From NCBI RefSeq assembly GCF_900094705.1, contig NZ_FMAR01000015.1:62001-126000 (forward strand): a DNA stretch of 64,000 bases, written 5' to 3'. Source of the DNA: Chitinophaga costaii (lineage in GTDB: Bacteria; Bacteroidota; Bacteroidia; Chitinophagales; Chitinophagaceae). Position numbers and translations under genes: made by a program. This document shows positions 50,974-60,456 of this stretch, one piece after another. Below the pieces are notes generated by a model, which had not been told where the DNA came from, searched no databases, and worked only from the letters and a program-made list of their open reading frames with translations. Each line of letters starts with the position of its first letter. The first letter of the stretch is position 1.

Positions 50974-52176
50974 ATGAAAAACAAACTTACGCCCATCCTT
51001 GCAGCCACCTTCTTGCTGATCGCCACGGCCTGCCACCACGAAGCCAAAAAAAATACCGAAACTGCGGATAGCACGACCGTCACTGACAATAAAGCTGCTG
51101 CGCTATTGCCTGCTGCCAACGCCTTCCAAAAAACGATCGATGGCAAGCAAACCGCGCTCTACATACTCAAGAATCACCAGGGTATGGAGGCGGCTATTAC
51201 CAATTATGGTGGTCGGCTGGTAAGCCTGATAGTACCCGATCAGTATGGGAACCCCACCAACGTGGTGGATGGGTTCGACAGTGTGGATGGCTACATCCAA
51301 TCTACGGAGCCTTACTTCGGCGCGCTCATTGGCCGCTTTGGCAATCGTATTGCCAAAGGAAAATTTACGCTCGATGGCAAGACCTACCAGCTTTACATCA
51401 ATAATGGTAAAAACACCTTGCACGGCGGCAAAAATGGCTTCCAGGCAGTAGTGTGGGATGCCAGCCAGCCCAACGATTCTACCCTCACACTTACCTATCT
51501 TTCTAAAGATGGAGAGGAAAATTTTCCCGGCAATTTGCAGGTGAAAGTTACTTACAGCCTCACCGCAGATAATGGATTGAAAATCGATTACGAAGCCACC
51601 ACAGATAAGAATACGGTAGTAAACCTCACCAACCATGCCTTTTTTAACCTGAACGGCAAAGGCAGCGGCACTATCCTGCAACATACTTTGTGGATGGATG
51701 CAGACCGCTATACGCCGGTAGACAGCGGCCTTATTCCCACTGGTAAACTCACCCTGGTGCGCAACACGCCTTTCGATTTCACAAAAGCTACTACCATTGG
51801 CGCCCGCATTAATGATGATAATGAACAACTCAAAAACGGCAGTGGCTACGATCATAATTTTGTGCTAAACGATTACAAACCACACAATCGCATGCTGGCC
51901 GCTACTGTAACAGGCGATAAGTCTGGTATTGTGATGGATGTTTTTACCGAAGAACCGGGGTTGCAATTTTATAGCGGTAACTTCATGAAGGGAGCCAATC
52001 ACTTTGGCAAAGGTGGCTCCGACGATTACCGTACCGCGTTTGCCCTGGAAACCCAACACTTCCCCGACGCGCCAAACCAGCCTGCTTTTGCCAGTACGGT
52101 ACTACATCCCGGAGAAACTTACAACACCAGCACCACCTATACTTTTACCACCGTAAAAGACGCTACCCGGAAGTAA
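50974..52176 (+). CDS. galM: Aldose 1-epimerase (GalM-like) lipoprotein
   Basis: A 400-residue mutarotase with a lipoprotein signal (LLIATAC near residue 16). Seen: the family motifs LHGGKNGFQ (near residue 150), NHAFFNLNG (near residue 217), GYDHNFVL and EPGLQFYSGNF (near residue 327), which supply the active His and Glu. It interconverts the alpha and beta anomers of aldohexoses such as galactose. It is exported, so it probably acts on sugars released in the periplasm or at the surface, together with the nearby glycan loci. A bidirectional terminator follows. Confidence 0.94.
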   Translation: MKNKLTPILAATFLLIATACHHEAKKNTETADSTTVTDNKAAALLPAANAFQKTIDGKQTALYILKNHQGMEAAITNYGGRLVSLIVPDQYGNPTNVVDGFDSVDGYIQSTEPYFGALIGRFGNRIAKGKFTLDGKTYQLYINNGKNTLHGGKNGFQAVVWDASQPNDSTLTLTYLSKDGEENFPGNLQVKVTYSLTADNGLKIDYEATTDKNTVVNLTNHAFFNLNGKGSGTILQHTLWMDADRYTPVDSGLIPTGKLTLVRNTPFDFTKATTIGARINDDNEQLKNGSGYDHNFVLNDYKPHNRMLAATVTGDKSGIVMDVFTEEPGLQFYSGNFMKGANHFGKGGSDDYRTAFALETQHFPDAPNQPAFASTVLHPGETYNTSTTYTFTTVKDATRK

Positions 52177-52224
52177 TGGCGGCAATATGGCTTATTCCTT
52201 TACACTGCTACTATAAATGGCAGG

Positions 52225-52279
52225 AACAATAACAAAAAAGCCCGGCGTAATCATCACGCCGGGCTTTTTTGTTATTGTT
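52225..52279. terminator. Bidirectional terminator, galM / sulfatase
   Basis: AACAATAACAAAAAAGCCCG (plus GCGT) pairs perfectly with its inverse around a 7-base loop, giving a 24-base stem with A and T tails on both sides. The sulfatase stop codon lies inside the right arm. Confidence 0.95.
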
Positions 52280-53807
52280 CTTTCTGGTATATTTCTAAGG
52301 CTTCTTTATCGTCGTACTGCCTGATCAGGGCTTCCAACCTTGTTTTTAGCGAAGCAACGGTTTTTGCATACGCCGCATTTTGGTAAAGATTATGCACCTG
52401 CTGTGGGTCTTTTTTCAAATCATACAATTCCCAGGAACTGCTGGGACCATAAAAATGCACCAACGTATATTGCGGGGTGCGTACGCCAAAGTGCGGGTAC
52501 ACATGATGTGGCTGCGGAAACTCGTAGTAATGATAATACACGGCGTCGTAGCCTCCCTGTTTGCTGCCTTTTAGCAGGGGCAGGAAAGACTTGCCTTGTA
52601 TATCCTTGGGTATAGGCGCATGCGCAATATCCAGTAAGGTAGGGGCCCAGTCAATGTTCGCTGTAAGCTGGGTAATTTTTGTGCCGGGTTTTATGACGCC
52701 GGGGTAGCGTACTACGAAGGCCGTTTTTAAAGACTCTTCATATATAAAGCGCTTGTCAAACCAACCATGTTCGCCCAGGTAAAAACCCTGGTCGGAGGCG
52801 TAGATAACGACCGTATTTTCGCTGAGGTGGTGGGCATCCAGGTAGTCCAATAATTTGCCAATGTTGCGATCCATCGATTTGGCGGTGGATAAATAATCTT
52901 TGAGGTAGCGCTGGTATTTCCATTTTACCAGCTCGTCCCCGCTGAGGTTTTTGCGGTCGAAATCAGCGGATACTTTATCGTAATAAGCTTTAAATACGGC
53001 CTTTTGTTCCGGTGTAAAGCGGCTGAAGATACTTTTCTGATCGTAATCGATATGCACTTTCAAGTCTTCGCGAAGTCGCATGGTTTTATCGATGGTCATG
53101 TCCTGGTTTTGTGCAGCCAGGCGGTCTTTGTAATCATCGTGAAAAGAGGGGGGGAGGGGAAATTCTTTGTCGTCGAAAGCGCCTAGGTCTTGCAGGTCTG
53201 GAAACCACTCCCGGTGGGTGGCTTTTTCACCTACCACCAGGAAGAAAGGCTTGGTGGTGTCGCGTTTGTCTAGCCATTGCTCGGAAAAGTCGGTGATCAG
53301 GTTAGTTACATACCCTTCCTGGCGCACCGTGTCTTTGGGACCAATAAATTCGGGATTGTAATACTGGCCCTGGCCGTTGAGGATATTAAAATAATCGAAG
53401 CCGGTAGGCAGGCTGCCCAGGTGCCATTTGCCAATCCAGGCAGTTTGGTATCCCTGCTGGCGCAACACCTGCTGAAACTGTTCCTGGTTAGGATTAAATA
53501 CCTGTCTTTCATTTACCTTAAAGCCATTCTCATGGCTATATTTCCCTGTGAGCAGGGTAGCACGGCTGGGACCACAGATAGAGTTGGTGACGATAGCGTT
53601 GGTAAATAAGGCCCCGCCATGGGCTATACGGTCTATATTGGGCGTTACAGCCAGCTTGCTGCCATAAGCGCTGATAGACTGGTAGGCGTGATCGTCTGAA
53701 AAGATCACGATGATGTTAGGTTGTTTTTTGGCCTGCTGCGCCTGCCCCTGTTGCGAAAACAGGGCCAGCGATGCCAGGACAAAAAAGCGGAAAGAATAAC
53801 GTTGCAT
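52272..53807 (-). CDS. Type I sulfatase, N-acetylglucosamine-6-sulfatase-like
   Basis: A 511-residue exported sulfatase. The signal peptide ends near QGQAQQ. The formylglycine site is Cys78 in SICGPSRATLLTG (the CxPSR type), with metal-binding Asp38 and Asp39 in FSDDH. GKWHLG and GEKATHREWFPDLQDLGAFDD near residue 195 recall the S1_11 subfamily, whose best-known members remove 6-sulfate from N-acetylglucosamine; that subfamily call is by memory. A C-terminal DUF4976-type region closes the chain. It is the third gene of the SusC-SusD-sulfatase operon. It needs a maturase (anSME or FGE) that is not in this window. Confidence 0.92.
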   Translation of the reverse strand: MQRYSFRFFVLASLALFSQQGQAQQAKKQPNIIVIFSDDHAYQSISAYGSKLAVTPNIDRIAHGGALFTNAIVTNSICGPSRATLLTGKYSHENGFKVNERQVFNPNQEQFQQVLRQQGYQTAWIGKWHLGSLPTGFDYFNILNGQGQYYNPEFIGPKDTVRQEGYVTNLITDFSEQWLDKRDTTKPFFLVVGEKATHREWFPDLQDLGAFDDKEFPLPPSFHDDYKDRLAAQNQDMTIDKTMRLREDLKVHIDYDQKSIFSRFTPEQKAVFKAYYDKVSADFDRKNLSGDELVKWKYQRYLKDYLSTAKSMDRNIGKLLDYLDAHHLSENTVVIYASDQGFYLGEHGWFDKRFIYEESLKTAFVVRYPGVIKPGTKITQLTANIDWAPTLLDIAHAPIPKDIQGKSFLPLLKGSKQGGYDAVYYHYYEFPQPHHVYPHFGVRTPQYTLVHFYGPSSSWELYDLKKDPQQVHNLYQNAAYAKTVASLKTRLEALIRQYDDKEALEIYQKEQ

Positions 53808-53847
53808 GAATGACCATTTAGGAAAGTGATGGAAAAATTAAATTTCC

Positions 53848-53885
53848 GGTTATAACGCAAGCGTATATTCGTTTACGTTATAACC
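53848..53885. promoter_or_regulatory. Inverted repeat with copy A of the 20-bp motif
   Basis: GGTTATAACG (53848-53857) and CGTTATAACC (53876-53885) are perfect inverted arms around 18 bases. On the minus strand 53881-53862 reads ATAACGTAAACGAATATACG, a full copy of the shared motif. It lies 40-78 bases upstream of the sulfatase ATG in the gap after SusD. It may be an operator for separate control of the sulfatase. Confidence 0.65.
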
Positions 53886-53907
53886 AGTTTATGAAAAATT
53901 AATATCA

Positions 53908-55365
53908 TTACTGCGGATACCCGCCATTTTGTGTGAGTTGCTTGTTCACATCCCTTTCGCGTTGCGGAATTGGATAGAGAGTGTCGTAATCCTGTATGCC
54001 CAGGCCTTTGGCTTTCAGCAGGGTAAGGAGGTTATTAGTGCGTTTCAGGTCAAACCAGCGTTGATCTTCAAAACCAAACTCCCAACGGCGTTCATTAAGC
54101 AGGGCGGTGCGTAGGTCGCCCTGGCTAATGCCGGCCAGGTCTATGGCTGCATCCGGTGTAGTAATGCTTTTGCCATAAGCGCGGCGTCTTACCTGGTTAA
54201 TGGCCTCCAGCGCTGCCGCAACAGGGCCATTCAGCTCATTTTCGGCCTCTGCATAGGTGAGCAATACATCCGCATATCTTACGATGGGGAAGTTAAGGCT
54301 TCCTTCGCCCAGGTTCGTAATGGAAGCAGGATCAAAGTACTTAAACCAGGCGGGGGCAAATGTTACGAGGCCAGCGCCAGCGTTGTATTGTGTGAAGAAG
54401 GTTTTGTCCTTGCGCAGATCGCCCGGCAGGAAGCTGTTGTAAAATTCCTGGGTGGGTACGTCTGCCTGGTTGCCACCCACTGTACCACCGCCCGGCAGTG
54501 GAATGGTGGAGCGGGGCAGGAAAAGCGCCATGGCAAAGCCATTGCCAGTACCCGTATTGCCTTTATTTTGTATGCCAAACAATACTTCTTTGTTAAAGCG
54601 GTTATCCGGTGCAAAGATGTCTGCATATGCAGGCAGCAATCCATACTGGGCATTATTCAGCACCAGTTGTGCCTCGCTGCGGGCATTGGAATAATCGTGT
54701 AGGGTAAGGTATACTTTAGACAACAAAGCACTGGCCGCAAAGCGGCTGGGACGTCCGTTATTGGCTGCCGTGCTGGCGCTGTCCAGGTGGGTTTCCCCGT
54801 CTTTCAGGTCGGCAATGATCTGGCCGTAAATGGCATCCTGCGTAGCCCTGGGTACGTTCACGCTATCCAGGCCAGTGGTTTGGTGTAGCACCAGCGGCAC
54901 GGGTCCGAATAAACGCACCAGGTTAAAATACAGCAGCGCCCGTACAAATTTTGCTTCCGCTACCAATCTGTTCTTTTTCGTCTCATCCATGGCAATGCCG
55001 GGAATCTTGTCGATGGCTACATTGGCATTGGCAATGCCTTTGTAAATGCCCGTCCACAGCGTTTCTATACGGTCGTTTACCGGGCCGTAAGTATAGTTCT
55101 TGATGGCAAAGATGTAGGCATTGGCCACGCCTTGTCCACATTCGGCATTGTCTGTTGGCAGTTCCGCCAGCAGGTAAATGCCCCGGTAGTACACTTCGCT
55201 CTGATTGTTCAGCTCATCGTAAGCTCCTATCACAGCAGCGTCTGCGTCTGCTGCGGTTTTATAGAAATTCTCCGCCGTCATGGTCGAAGTGGGTTTTTCC
55301 TCCAGGAACTTCTTGCAGGAAACCAGCCCGGCCAGCAGTATAATGAATAACAATATTTTTTTCAT
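53908..55365 (-). CDS. SusD/RagB-family lipoprotein, sulfatase locus
   Basis: A 485-residue SusD-type surface lipoprotein (LAGLVSC lipobox near residue 16). It has the usual RALLYFNLVRLFGPVPLVL motif (near residue 143) and a C-terminal NERRWEFGFEDQRWFDLKR. It starts 18 bases after the SusC stop, and is the lid of the SusC encoded upstream. The ATG at 55365 is used; an in-frame TTG at 55374 is not needed. The ligand is unknown but should be a sulfated glycan given the sulfatase. Confidence 0.95.
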   Translation of the reverse strand: MKKILLFIILLAGLVSCKKFLEEKPTSTMTAENFYKTAADADAAVIGAYDELNNQSEVYYRGIYLLAELPTDNAECGQGVANAYIFAIKNYTYGPVNDRIETLWTGIYKGIANANVAIDKIPGIAMDETKKNRLVAEAKFVRALLYFNLVRLFGPVPLVLHQTTGLDSVNVPRATQDAIYGQIIADLKDGETHLDSASTAANNGRPSRFAASALLSKVYLTLHDYSNARSEAQLVLNNAQYGLLPAYADIFAPDNRFNKEVLFGIQNKGNTGTGNGFAMALFLPRSTIPLPGGGTVGGNQADVPTQEFYNSFLPGDLRKDKTFFTQYNAGAGLVTFAPAWFKYFDPASITNLGEGSLNFPIVRYADVLLTYAEAENELNGPVAAALEAINQVRRRAYGKSITTPDAAIDLAGISQGDLRTALLNERRWEFGFEDQRWFDLKRTNNLLTLLKAKGLGIQDYDTLYPIPQRERDVNKQLTQNGGYPQ

Positions 55366-55383
55366 GTCTTGCAATTTTAAAAA

Positions 55384-58300
55384 CTAGAAATTCAGGTTCA
55401 GCCCTACCATGTACGCTTTGGGGGTTGGATATGTGTCGGCGTCCACACCGCGCAGGATGTTTCCCTGGCCGGTCTGGTTGCCTTCCGGATCGTAACCGGT
55501 GTAATGGGTGATGGTGAACAGGTTTATGGCCGACGCATATACCCGTAGTTGCTGGATATGGGCGGCTTGCAACCAACTGGCAGGCAAGGTATATCCCAGG
55601 CTCAATACACCCAGCCGGAAATAGGAACCACTTTCCAGTTGTGCATTGGAGAAGAGGAAGGCGCGATTCAAACTGGCGCGGGGAATGCTATTGCTCGGGT
55701 TAGTAGGTGTCCACCGGTGTTTTACGCGGGCAGCACTGTTTTTCTGCCCGGTAGGCAGGTCTAGTTCTGCACGGGTGCTATTCAGGATGGTATTGCCATA
55801 CACCCAGTTGAACGTAGCGCTGAGGTCAAAACCTTTGTAGAAAAAGTCATGAGTCATACCGCCAAAATATTTGGGGTCTGCATTGCCGATAAATTTACGG
55901 TCGCTTGCGTCTAATTTACCATCGGGATTTATGTCTTTATACTTACGGTCGCCGGGTACCGCTGTGGGCTGGGCGCTGTTACTGATATCGTCGCCGGTCT
56001 GGAAAATACCGTCGCTTACATAACCATAGAAGGAGCTGATCGGATGGCCCGCCTGTACCACCACCGGGTTAGAGATTTTCAGGTATCCATTGATCTCGCC
56101 GGTAAGGATCTGGGACACAGGGCCAAGGCTTAATACTTTATTACGGTTGGCAGCGATGTTAAAATTCACATTCCATTTAAACTGTTTGTCGATGATGGCC
56201 GCGTTGATGCCTAGTTCTATGCCCCGGTTCTGTACACTGCCAATGTTTTGCAGCGCGGAAGAAAACCCCGTACTCCAGGGAACGTTTACCAGCAGCAGCA
56301 TGTCGGTGGTTTTCTTATTGTACCAGTCTGCCGTGAGGTTCAGGCGTCCGTTAAATAGGCCGGCGTCCAGGCCAATGTCTGTCTGCGCGGTAGATTCCCA
56401 TTTCAGATCGCTGTTGGGAATATTGCCGGGAGAATAGCCCTTCACCACCTGGTCGCCAATCACATAACTCATGTTAGAAAGGCCGGCCAGCGATTGGTAA
56501 CTGGCTATTTCCTGGTTGCCGATCTTGCCATAACTGGCGCGTATCTTCAGCTCACTGAATACGTGCAGTTGTTTAATGAAGTCTTCTTCCGACAACTTCC
56601 AGGCCACAGAACCAGAGGGAAAGTAACCAAACTTGTTGTTGGTGCCAAACTTGGAAGAGCCGTCTACGCGTTCGGTGAGGGTAAGTAGGTACCTGTCTTT
56701 AAAGGCGTAGTTAATACGGCCAATAAAAGAAGCCAGTTGCCAGTTGTTCACATTGGTAGCTGGCGCACCGATGATAGCACCGGCCCCAATGTTGTCTGCC
56801 TTCTGCAAGTCGTTTACAAAACCGGAGGCGGAGGTGGTTACACTCTCCCGGTTATATTTTTGCACGGTAAAACCACCCAGCGCAGTCAGCGCATGTTTGT
56901 TAAACACATGATGGTAGGTAAGCGTATTTTCATTCAGCCAGGAGGTGCTGTTGGCACTGGATACAATAGCCTGCCCATTTACATTATACCCGGAAAGCAC
57001 GGTGCGGGGGGCATAGTATTTTTCTTTTGTATTAATAACGTCTACGCCTACACTAGATCGCAAATCCAGTCCTTCCAATATCTTGTAATTGGCATATACG
57101 TTTCCCAGTATGCGGTAGGTACTGCTGTTGTTCAACAAGTCTTTGGCGGTGGCCACGGGATTGCCCATTGGTATACCACGGTCGCTTTGCAGCACATAGG
57201 TGCCGTCTGGATTGCGCACTTTCAGGATAGGGTTAAAGGCCAGGGCTTCTTCTATCACGCCCTGGGTACCTTCCCCTCCAGCGGTAGCGCTAAGGGCCTG
57301 GTTGGCATCGGTGCGGGCAATGGTGAAGTTGTTGCCGAAACTAAGCCGCGAGGTGGCCTGGCGCTCCAGGTTGAAGCGGGCGGCATACCGTTTAAAGTTA
57401 GAATTGATTACAATGCCAGCCTGGTTAAAGTAGTTAAAGGATAGAGCATACTTGGTTTTGGCGTCGCCGCCGGAGGCGCCTAACTGGTAGTTTTGTTCCG
57501 GCGCGGTACGGAAAATCAGGTCCTGCCAGTGAGTGCCTTCACCAAAAGATTTGATCTGGTCTGGCGTGTATACCTGGGTGCCATTGGCATCGTTTACCAG
57601 GTTGGCAAAATCGGTAGCATTGAGCAGGGGCAGTTTTTTGGGTACCTGCTGTATGCCGTAAAATGCGTTGAAGTCGAAACGGGTGGGACCTTCCTTTCCT
57701 TTGCGGGTGGTGACAAGTACTACGCCATTGGCACCACGCGCTCCATACACGGCAGCGGCGGAAGCGTCTTTTAGTACTTCTATCGAAACAATATCGTTCG
57801 GGTTTATTAATGCCAGGGCATTGAGTTTGGGGCCTACGGTGGCGCCAGCGGCTGCAGCGCTGTTATCGTTATACACCGGGAAACCATCAATTACATACAG
57901 TGGTTCAGCGCCGGTATTTACTGAATTGCTGCCCCGTATGCGGATGCTGGTAGCGCCGCCAGGCTGGCCGGAAGTGGTGGTAACCTGCACGCCGGCTGCC
58001 CGGCCTTTAAGGCCATTATCCAGCGATACTACCGGCGATTTTTTAAACTGCTCTTCACTGATGGAAGTGATGGAGCCGGTAAGGTCGCTTTTCTTTTGGG
58101 TGCCATATCCCACCACAATCACCTCATTGAGGGCGGTGGCGTCATCTGTAAGCTGCACTTGCAGGTTGCGCTGGTTGCGGACTACAATTTCCTGCGCAAT
58201 GTAACCTACCCCCGTGATCACCAGGGTATCTTGCGGTAATGCAGGCAGGGTAAAACGACCATTGGCATCGGTGGCAGTACCACGGGCGCTGTGTTTTATA

Positions 58301-58434
58301 TGCACGTTAATGCCAGGTAGCAGCTCGCCTTTCTTAGACTGCACCAGGCCACTCACCGCAGCAGATTGTGCCTGCGCCTGTGCCAAGGGAGCCAGCATCA
58401 GGAGCGCGGCGAAAAAGTGTAAGATTGTTTTCAT
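55384..58434 (-). CDS. SusC/TonB-dependent transporter, sulfatase locus
   Basis: A 1016-residue outer-membrane transporter. After a signal peptide ending near AQAQS comes a carboxypeptidase-D-like domain (SGLVQSKKGELLPGINVHIK and ATDANGRFTLPAL), then the plug with NEVIVVGYGTQKKSDLTGSI and DVSAAAVYGARGANGVVLVTTRKG-like sequence, then the barrel. It has no STN domain, so it is not controlled by ECF/FecR signalling. The probable control is through motif copy B upstream, or the divergent ROK regulator. First gene of the SusC-SusD-sulfatase operon. Confidence 0.95.
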   Translation of the reverse strand: MKTILHFFAALLMLAPLAQAQAQSAAVSGLVQSKKGELLPGINVHIKHSARGTATDANGRFTLPALPQDTLVITGVGYIAQEIVVRNQRNLQVQLTDDATALNEVIVVGYGTQKKSDLTGSITSISEEQFKKSPVVSLDNGLKGRAAGVQVTTTSGQPGGATSIRIRGSNSVNTGAEPLYVIDGFPVYNDNSAAAAGATVGPKLNALALINPNDIVSIEVLKDASAAAVYGARGANGVVLVTTRKGKEGPTRFDFNAFYGIQQVPKKLPLLNATDFANLVNDANGTQVYTPDQIKSFGEGTHWQDLIFRTAPEQNYQLGASGGDAKTKYALSFNYFNQAGIVINSNFKRYAARFNLERQATSRLSFGNNFTIARTDANQALSATAGGEGTQGVIEEALAFNPILKVRNPDGTYVLQSDRGIPMGNPVATAKDLLNNSSTYRILGNVYANYKILEGLDLRSSVGVDVINTKEKYYAPRTVLSGYNVNGQAIVSSANSTSWLNENTLTYHHVFNKHALTALGGFTVQKYNRESVTTSASGFVNDLQKADNIGAGAIIGAPATNVNNWQLASFIGRINYAFKDRYLLTLTERVDGSSKFGTNNKFGYFPSGSVAWKLSEEDFIKQLHVFSELKIRASYGKIGNQEIASYQSLAGLSNMSYVIGDQVVKGYSPGNIPNSDLKWESTAQTDIGLDAGLFNGRLNLTADWYNKKTTDMLLLVNVPWSTGFSSALQNIGSVQNRGIELGINAAIIDKQFKWNVNFNIAANRNKVLSLGPVSQILTGEINGYLKISNPVVVQAGHPISSFYGYVSDGIFQTGDDISNSAQPTAVPGDRKYKDINPDGKLDASDRKFIGNADPKYFGGMTHDFFYKGFDLSATFNWVYGNTILNSTRAELDLPTGQKNSAARVKHRWTPTNPSNSIPRASLNRAFLFSNAQLESGSYFRLGVLSLGYTLPASWLQAAHIQQLRVYASAINLFTITHYTGYDPEGNQTGQGNILRGVDADTYPTPKAYMVGLNLNF

Positions 58435-59256
58435 ATCGGCTTTGTTTGTGTGTTTTTTGCAATAGACATCCGCTCCCTGTCATGGCTTTTAATACAGGGT
58501 TGGCGAAATTGAAACGGAAAAGCTGGGTTGGATGAAATACCGCACGGCCACTGGCCGGATTAAGAATGATGTTAACGACTATAAGAAAAAGACAATATAA
58601 TTTCTGCACTTACAGGCGGCCTGCAATGTTCGGATTGAATGATAACGTATACGGATATACGAATTAATAGGCGATGATCAAATAACGCGCACGCTGGCTT
58701 GTTTTTGAGCGGAGCCTTTTGTGGTTTAGATTACCGGCAACACTTTTTGTAAGTAAAAGATGGCATGAATAACAATTTGACGATAAAATAAGTAACTGGT
58801 CATTGGTACAGCAACAGTACCGCCACGGCAGGCGTTTCCCTGCCTTTCAGGGCGCTTCGTTTGTTAGTATTAAAACTGACTTCGGGGACAAAGATATTTT
58901 TAATACTCTACAAATCCTATAGGGTTATAGTGTTTTATTTAGAAAAAAATGTGGGTGCCCGTTGAGTAGCCCTCTTTTCCTATTTATAAGGCTTATAGCT
59001 AAGTGGAGCGTTTATCCGGATAGGGACGCACCGGTATAAATAGCCCGGATGGGAAAAAATAAGAAAGCATGGGGAAATTTGTTCAATTAATGAGAAAAAA
59101 TTGTAATTTAAATACTGAAAAAAACCACCTACTTCCTAACGATTCATTTTTGAAAAATATTTATTTTTAAAAAGTTGTATTTACTTATTAAATTTTTATA
59201 CTTTTAATTTAAATATTTGTTAAGAATCGAACAGATATAACGTTCCGTCATCTAAA
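58435..59256. other. Divergent intergenic region, second susC / ROK gene
   Basis: This is 822 bases without a supported gene. It holds copy B of the 20-bp motif (58642-58661), a CCCTGT/ACAGGG hairpin (near 58472-58496) in the susC leader, and a very AT-rich stretch (about 59080-59230). TATAACGT (59236-59243), 13 bases before the ROK ATG, is a half match to the motif. Confidence 0.5.
58642..58661 (+). promoter_or_regulatory. Copy B of the 20-bp motif
   Basis: ATAACGTATACGGATATACG, 208 bases upstream of the second susC ATG. Sixteen positions are shared with the copies at 53862-53881 and 33354-33373. The inner CGTATACG is a perfect 8-base palindrome in this copy. Confidence 0.6.
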
Positions 59257-60456
59257 ATGAGTAGTACTTTTATTCAACGTCCCGTCAACACTTTGCAAAA
59301 ACGTATACTGAAGCAGCTCTATTTTGAGAAGGCCCAGTCTTGTGCAACGTTGAGTGAATATTTGGATAAAAGTATTCCGGTAGTTACAAAGGCGTTGATG
59401 GAAATGGTGGAGGATGGGCTGGTGGTGGAACAGGGATTTGCCGCCTCACAAGGCGGTCGCCGTCCTCAGATGTATTCATTACCTTCGCGTAAGTTGTACA
59501 CTGTAGCAGTGGCTATGGATCAGCTAACCACCCGCATCGCCATTATGGACCTGCTCAACGAGATCGTAACGGGTACCAAGCATATGGTGATGGACCTGGA
59601 GAATAATGAAGAAGCATTACCTACCTTAATAAAGGAGATCAATGCATTCATCATTGCTTCGGGATTACCCAAAGAGCAAATGATAGGAGTAGGGATAGGC
59701 ATGCCGGGTTTTGTGAACACCCGGGAAGGGCGTAACCTCAGTTACCTGCACAGCGGGGAAGTAAGTTTGGAAAAATACCTGGAACGCGCCATTGGCCTTC
59801 CGGTACATATAGATAACGACTCTAGTGTAATTGCCCTGGCCGAACTTAAATTTGGATTGGCCAAGAAACATGAGCAGGTGATGGTGATTAACGTGAGCTG
59901 GGGCATAGGTCTTGGCATGATCGTAAACGGTCAGTTGTTCCGTGGTCATAGTGGTTATGCCGGAGAACTAAGTCATATCCCCATTGCCGACGACGGCACC
60001 CTTTGCGTGTGTGGCAAAAGAGGATGCCTGGAAACGGAAGCCTCTTTGCTGGTAGTAGCCCAAAAAGCTACCGCCGCCATGGAAAAAGGCCATATTTCCA
60101 GCCTGCTGGGATGGCGCAAAGACAGCGGAAAACTAATGGGCGATGCCGTGATTGAGGCGGCCAACAAAGGCGATCAGTTTGCCATTGAAATTTTATCCGA
60201 GATCGGCTATAAAATTGGTAAAGGCCTGGCTATACTCATACACATTATGAACCCGGAGCTGATTATATTGAGTGGAAGAGGCACCGGTGCGGGCAAAGTA
60301 TTGATGGCGCCCATTCAGCAAGCCCTCAATAAATATTGCATCCCAAGCCTGGCTGCTTATACGGATATCCAAATATCCCAATTGGCCTATGATGCCGAAT
60401 TGCTCGGCGCCGCCGCACTGGTGATGGAGACATTTGATGAGGATGTAGCAAAATAA
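59257..60456 (+). CDS. ROK-family transcriptional regulator
   Basis: A 399-residue NagC/XylR/Mlc-type regulator. The N-terminal winged helix (about residues 12-65: LQKRILKQLYFEKAQSCATLSEYLDKSIPVVTKALMEMVEDGLV) precedes the ROK sugar-kinase-fold domain. The zinc motif is Cys250-x-Cys252-x4-Cys257 in CVCGKRGC. GVGIGMPGFVN and NDSSVIALAELKFG are typical ROK blocks. It should sense a sugar or sugar phosphate. It is divergent from the second susC and upstream of the third, so it may control either. The effector is unknown. Confidence 0.94.
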   Translation: MSSTFIQRPVNTLQKRILKQLYFEKAQSCATLSEYLDKSIPVVTKALMEMVEDGLVVEQGFAASQGGRRPQMYSLPSRKLYTVAVAMDQLTTRIAIMDLLNEIVTGTKHMVMDLENNEEALPTLIKEINAFIIASGLPKEQMIGVGIGMPGFVNTREGRNLSYLHSGEVSLEKYLERAIGLPVHIDNDSSVIALAELKFGLAKKHEQVMVINVSWGIGLGMIVNGQLFRGHSGYAGELSHIPIADDGTLCVCGKRGCLETEASLLVVAQKATAAMEKGHISSLLGWRKDSGKLMGDAVIEAANKGDQFAIEILSEIGYKIGKGLAILIHIMNPELIILSGRGTGAGKVLMAPIQQALNKYCIPSLAAYTDIQISQLAYDAELLGAAALVMETFDEDVAK

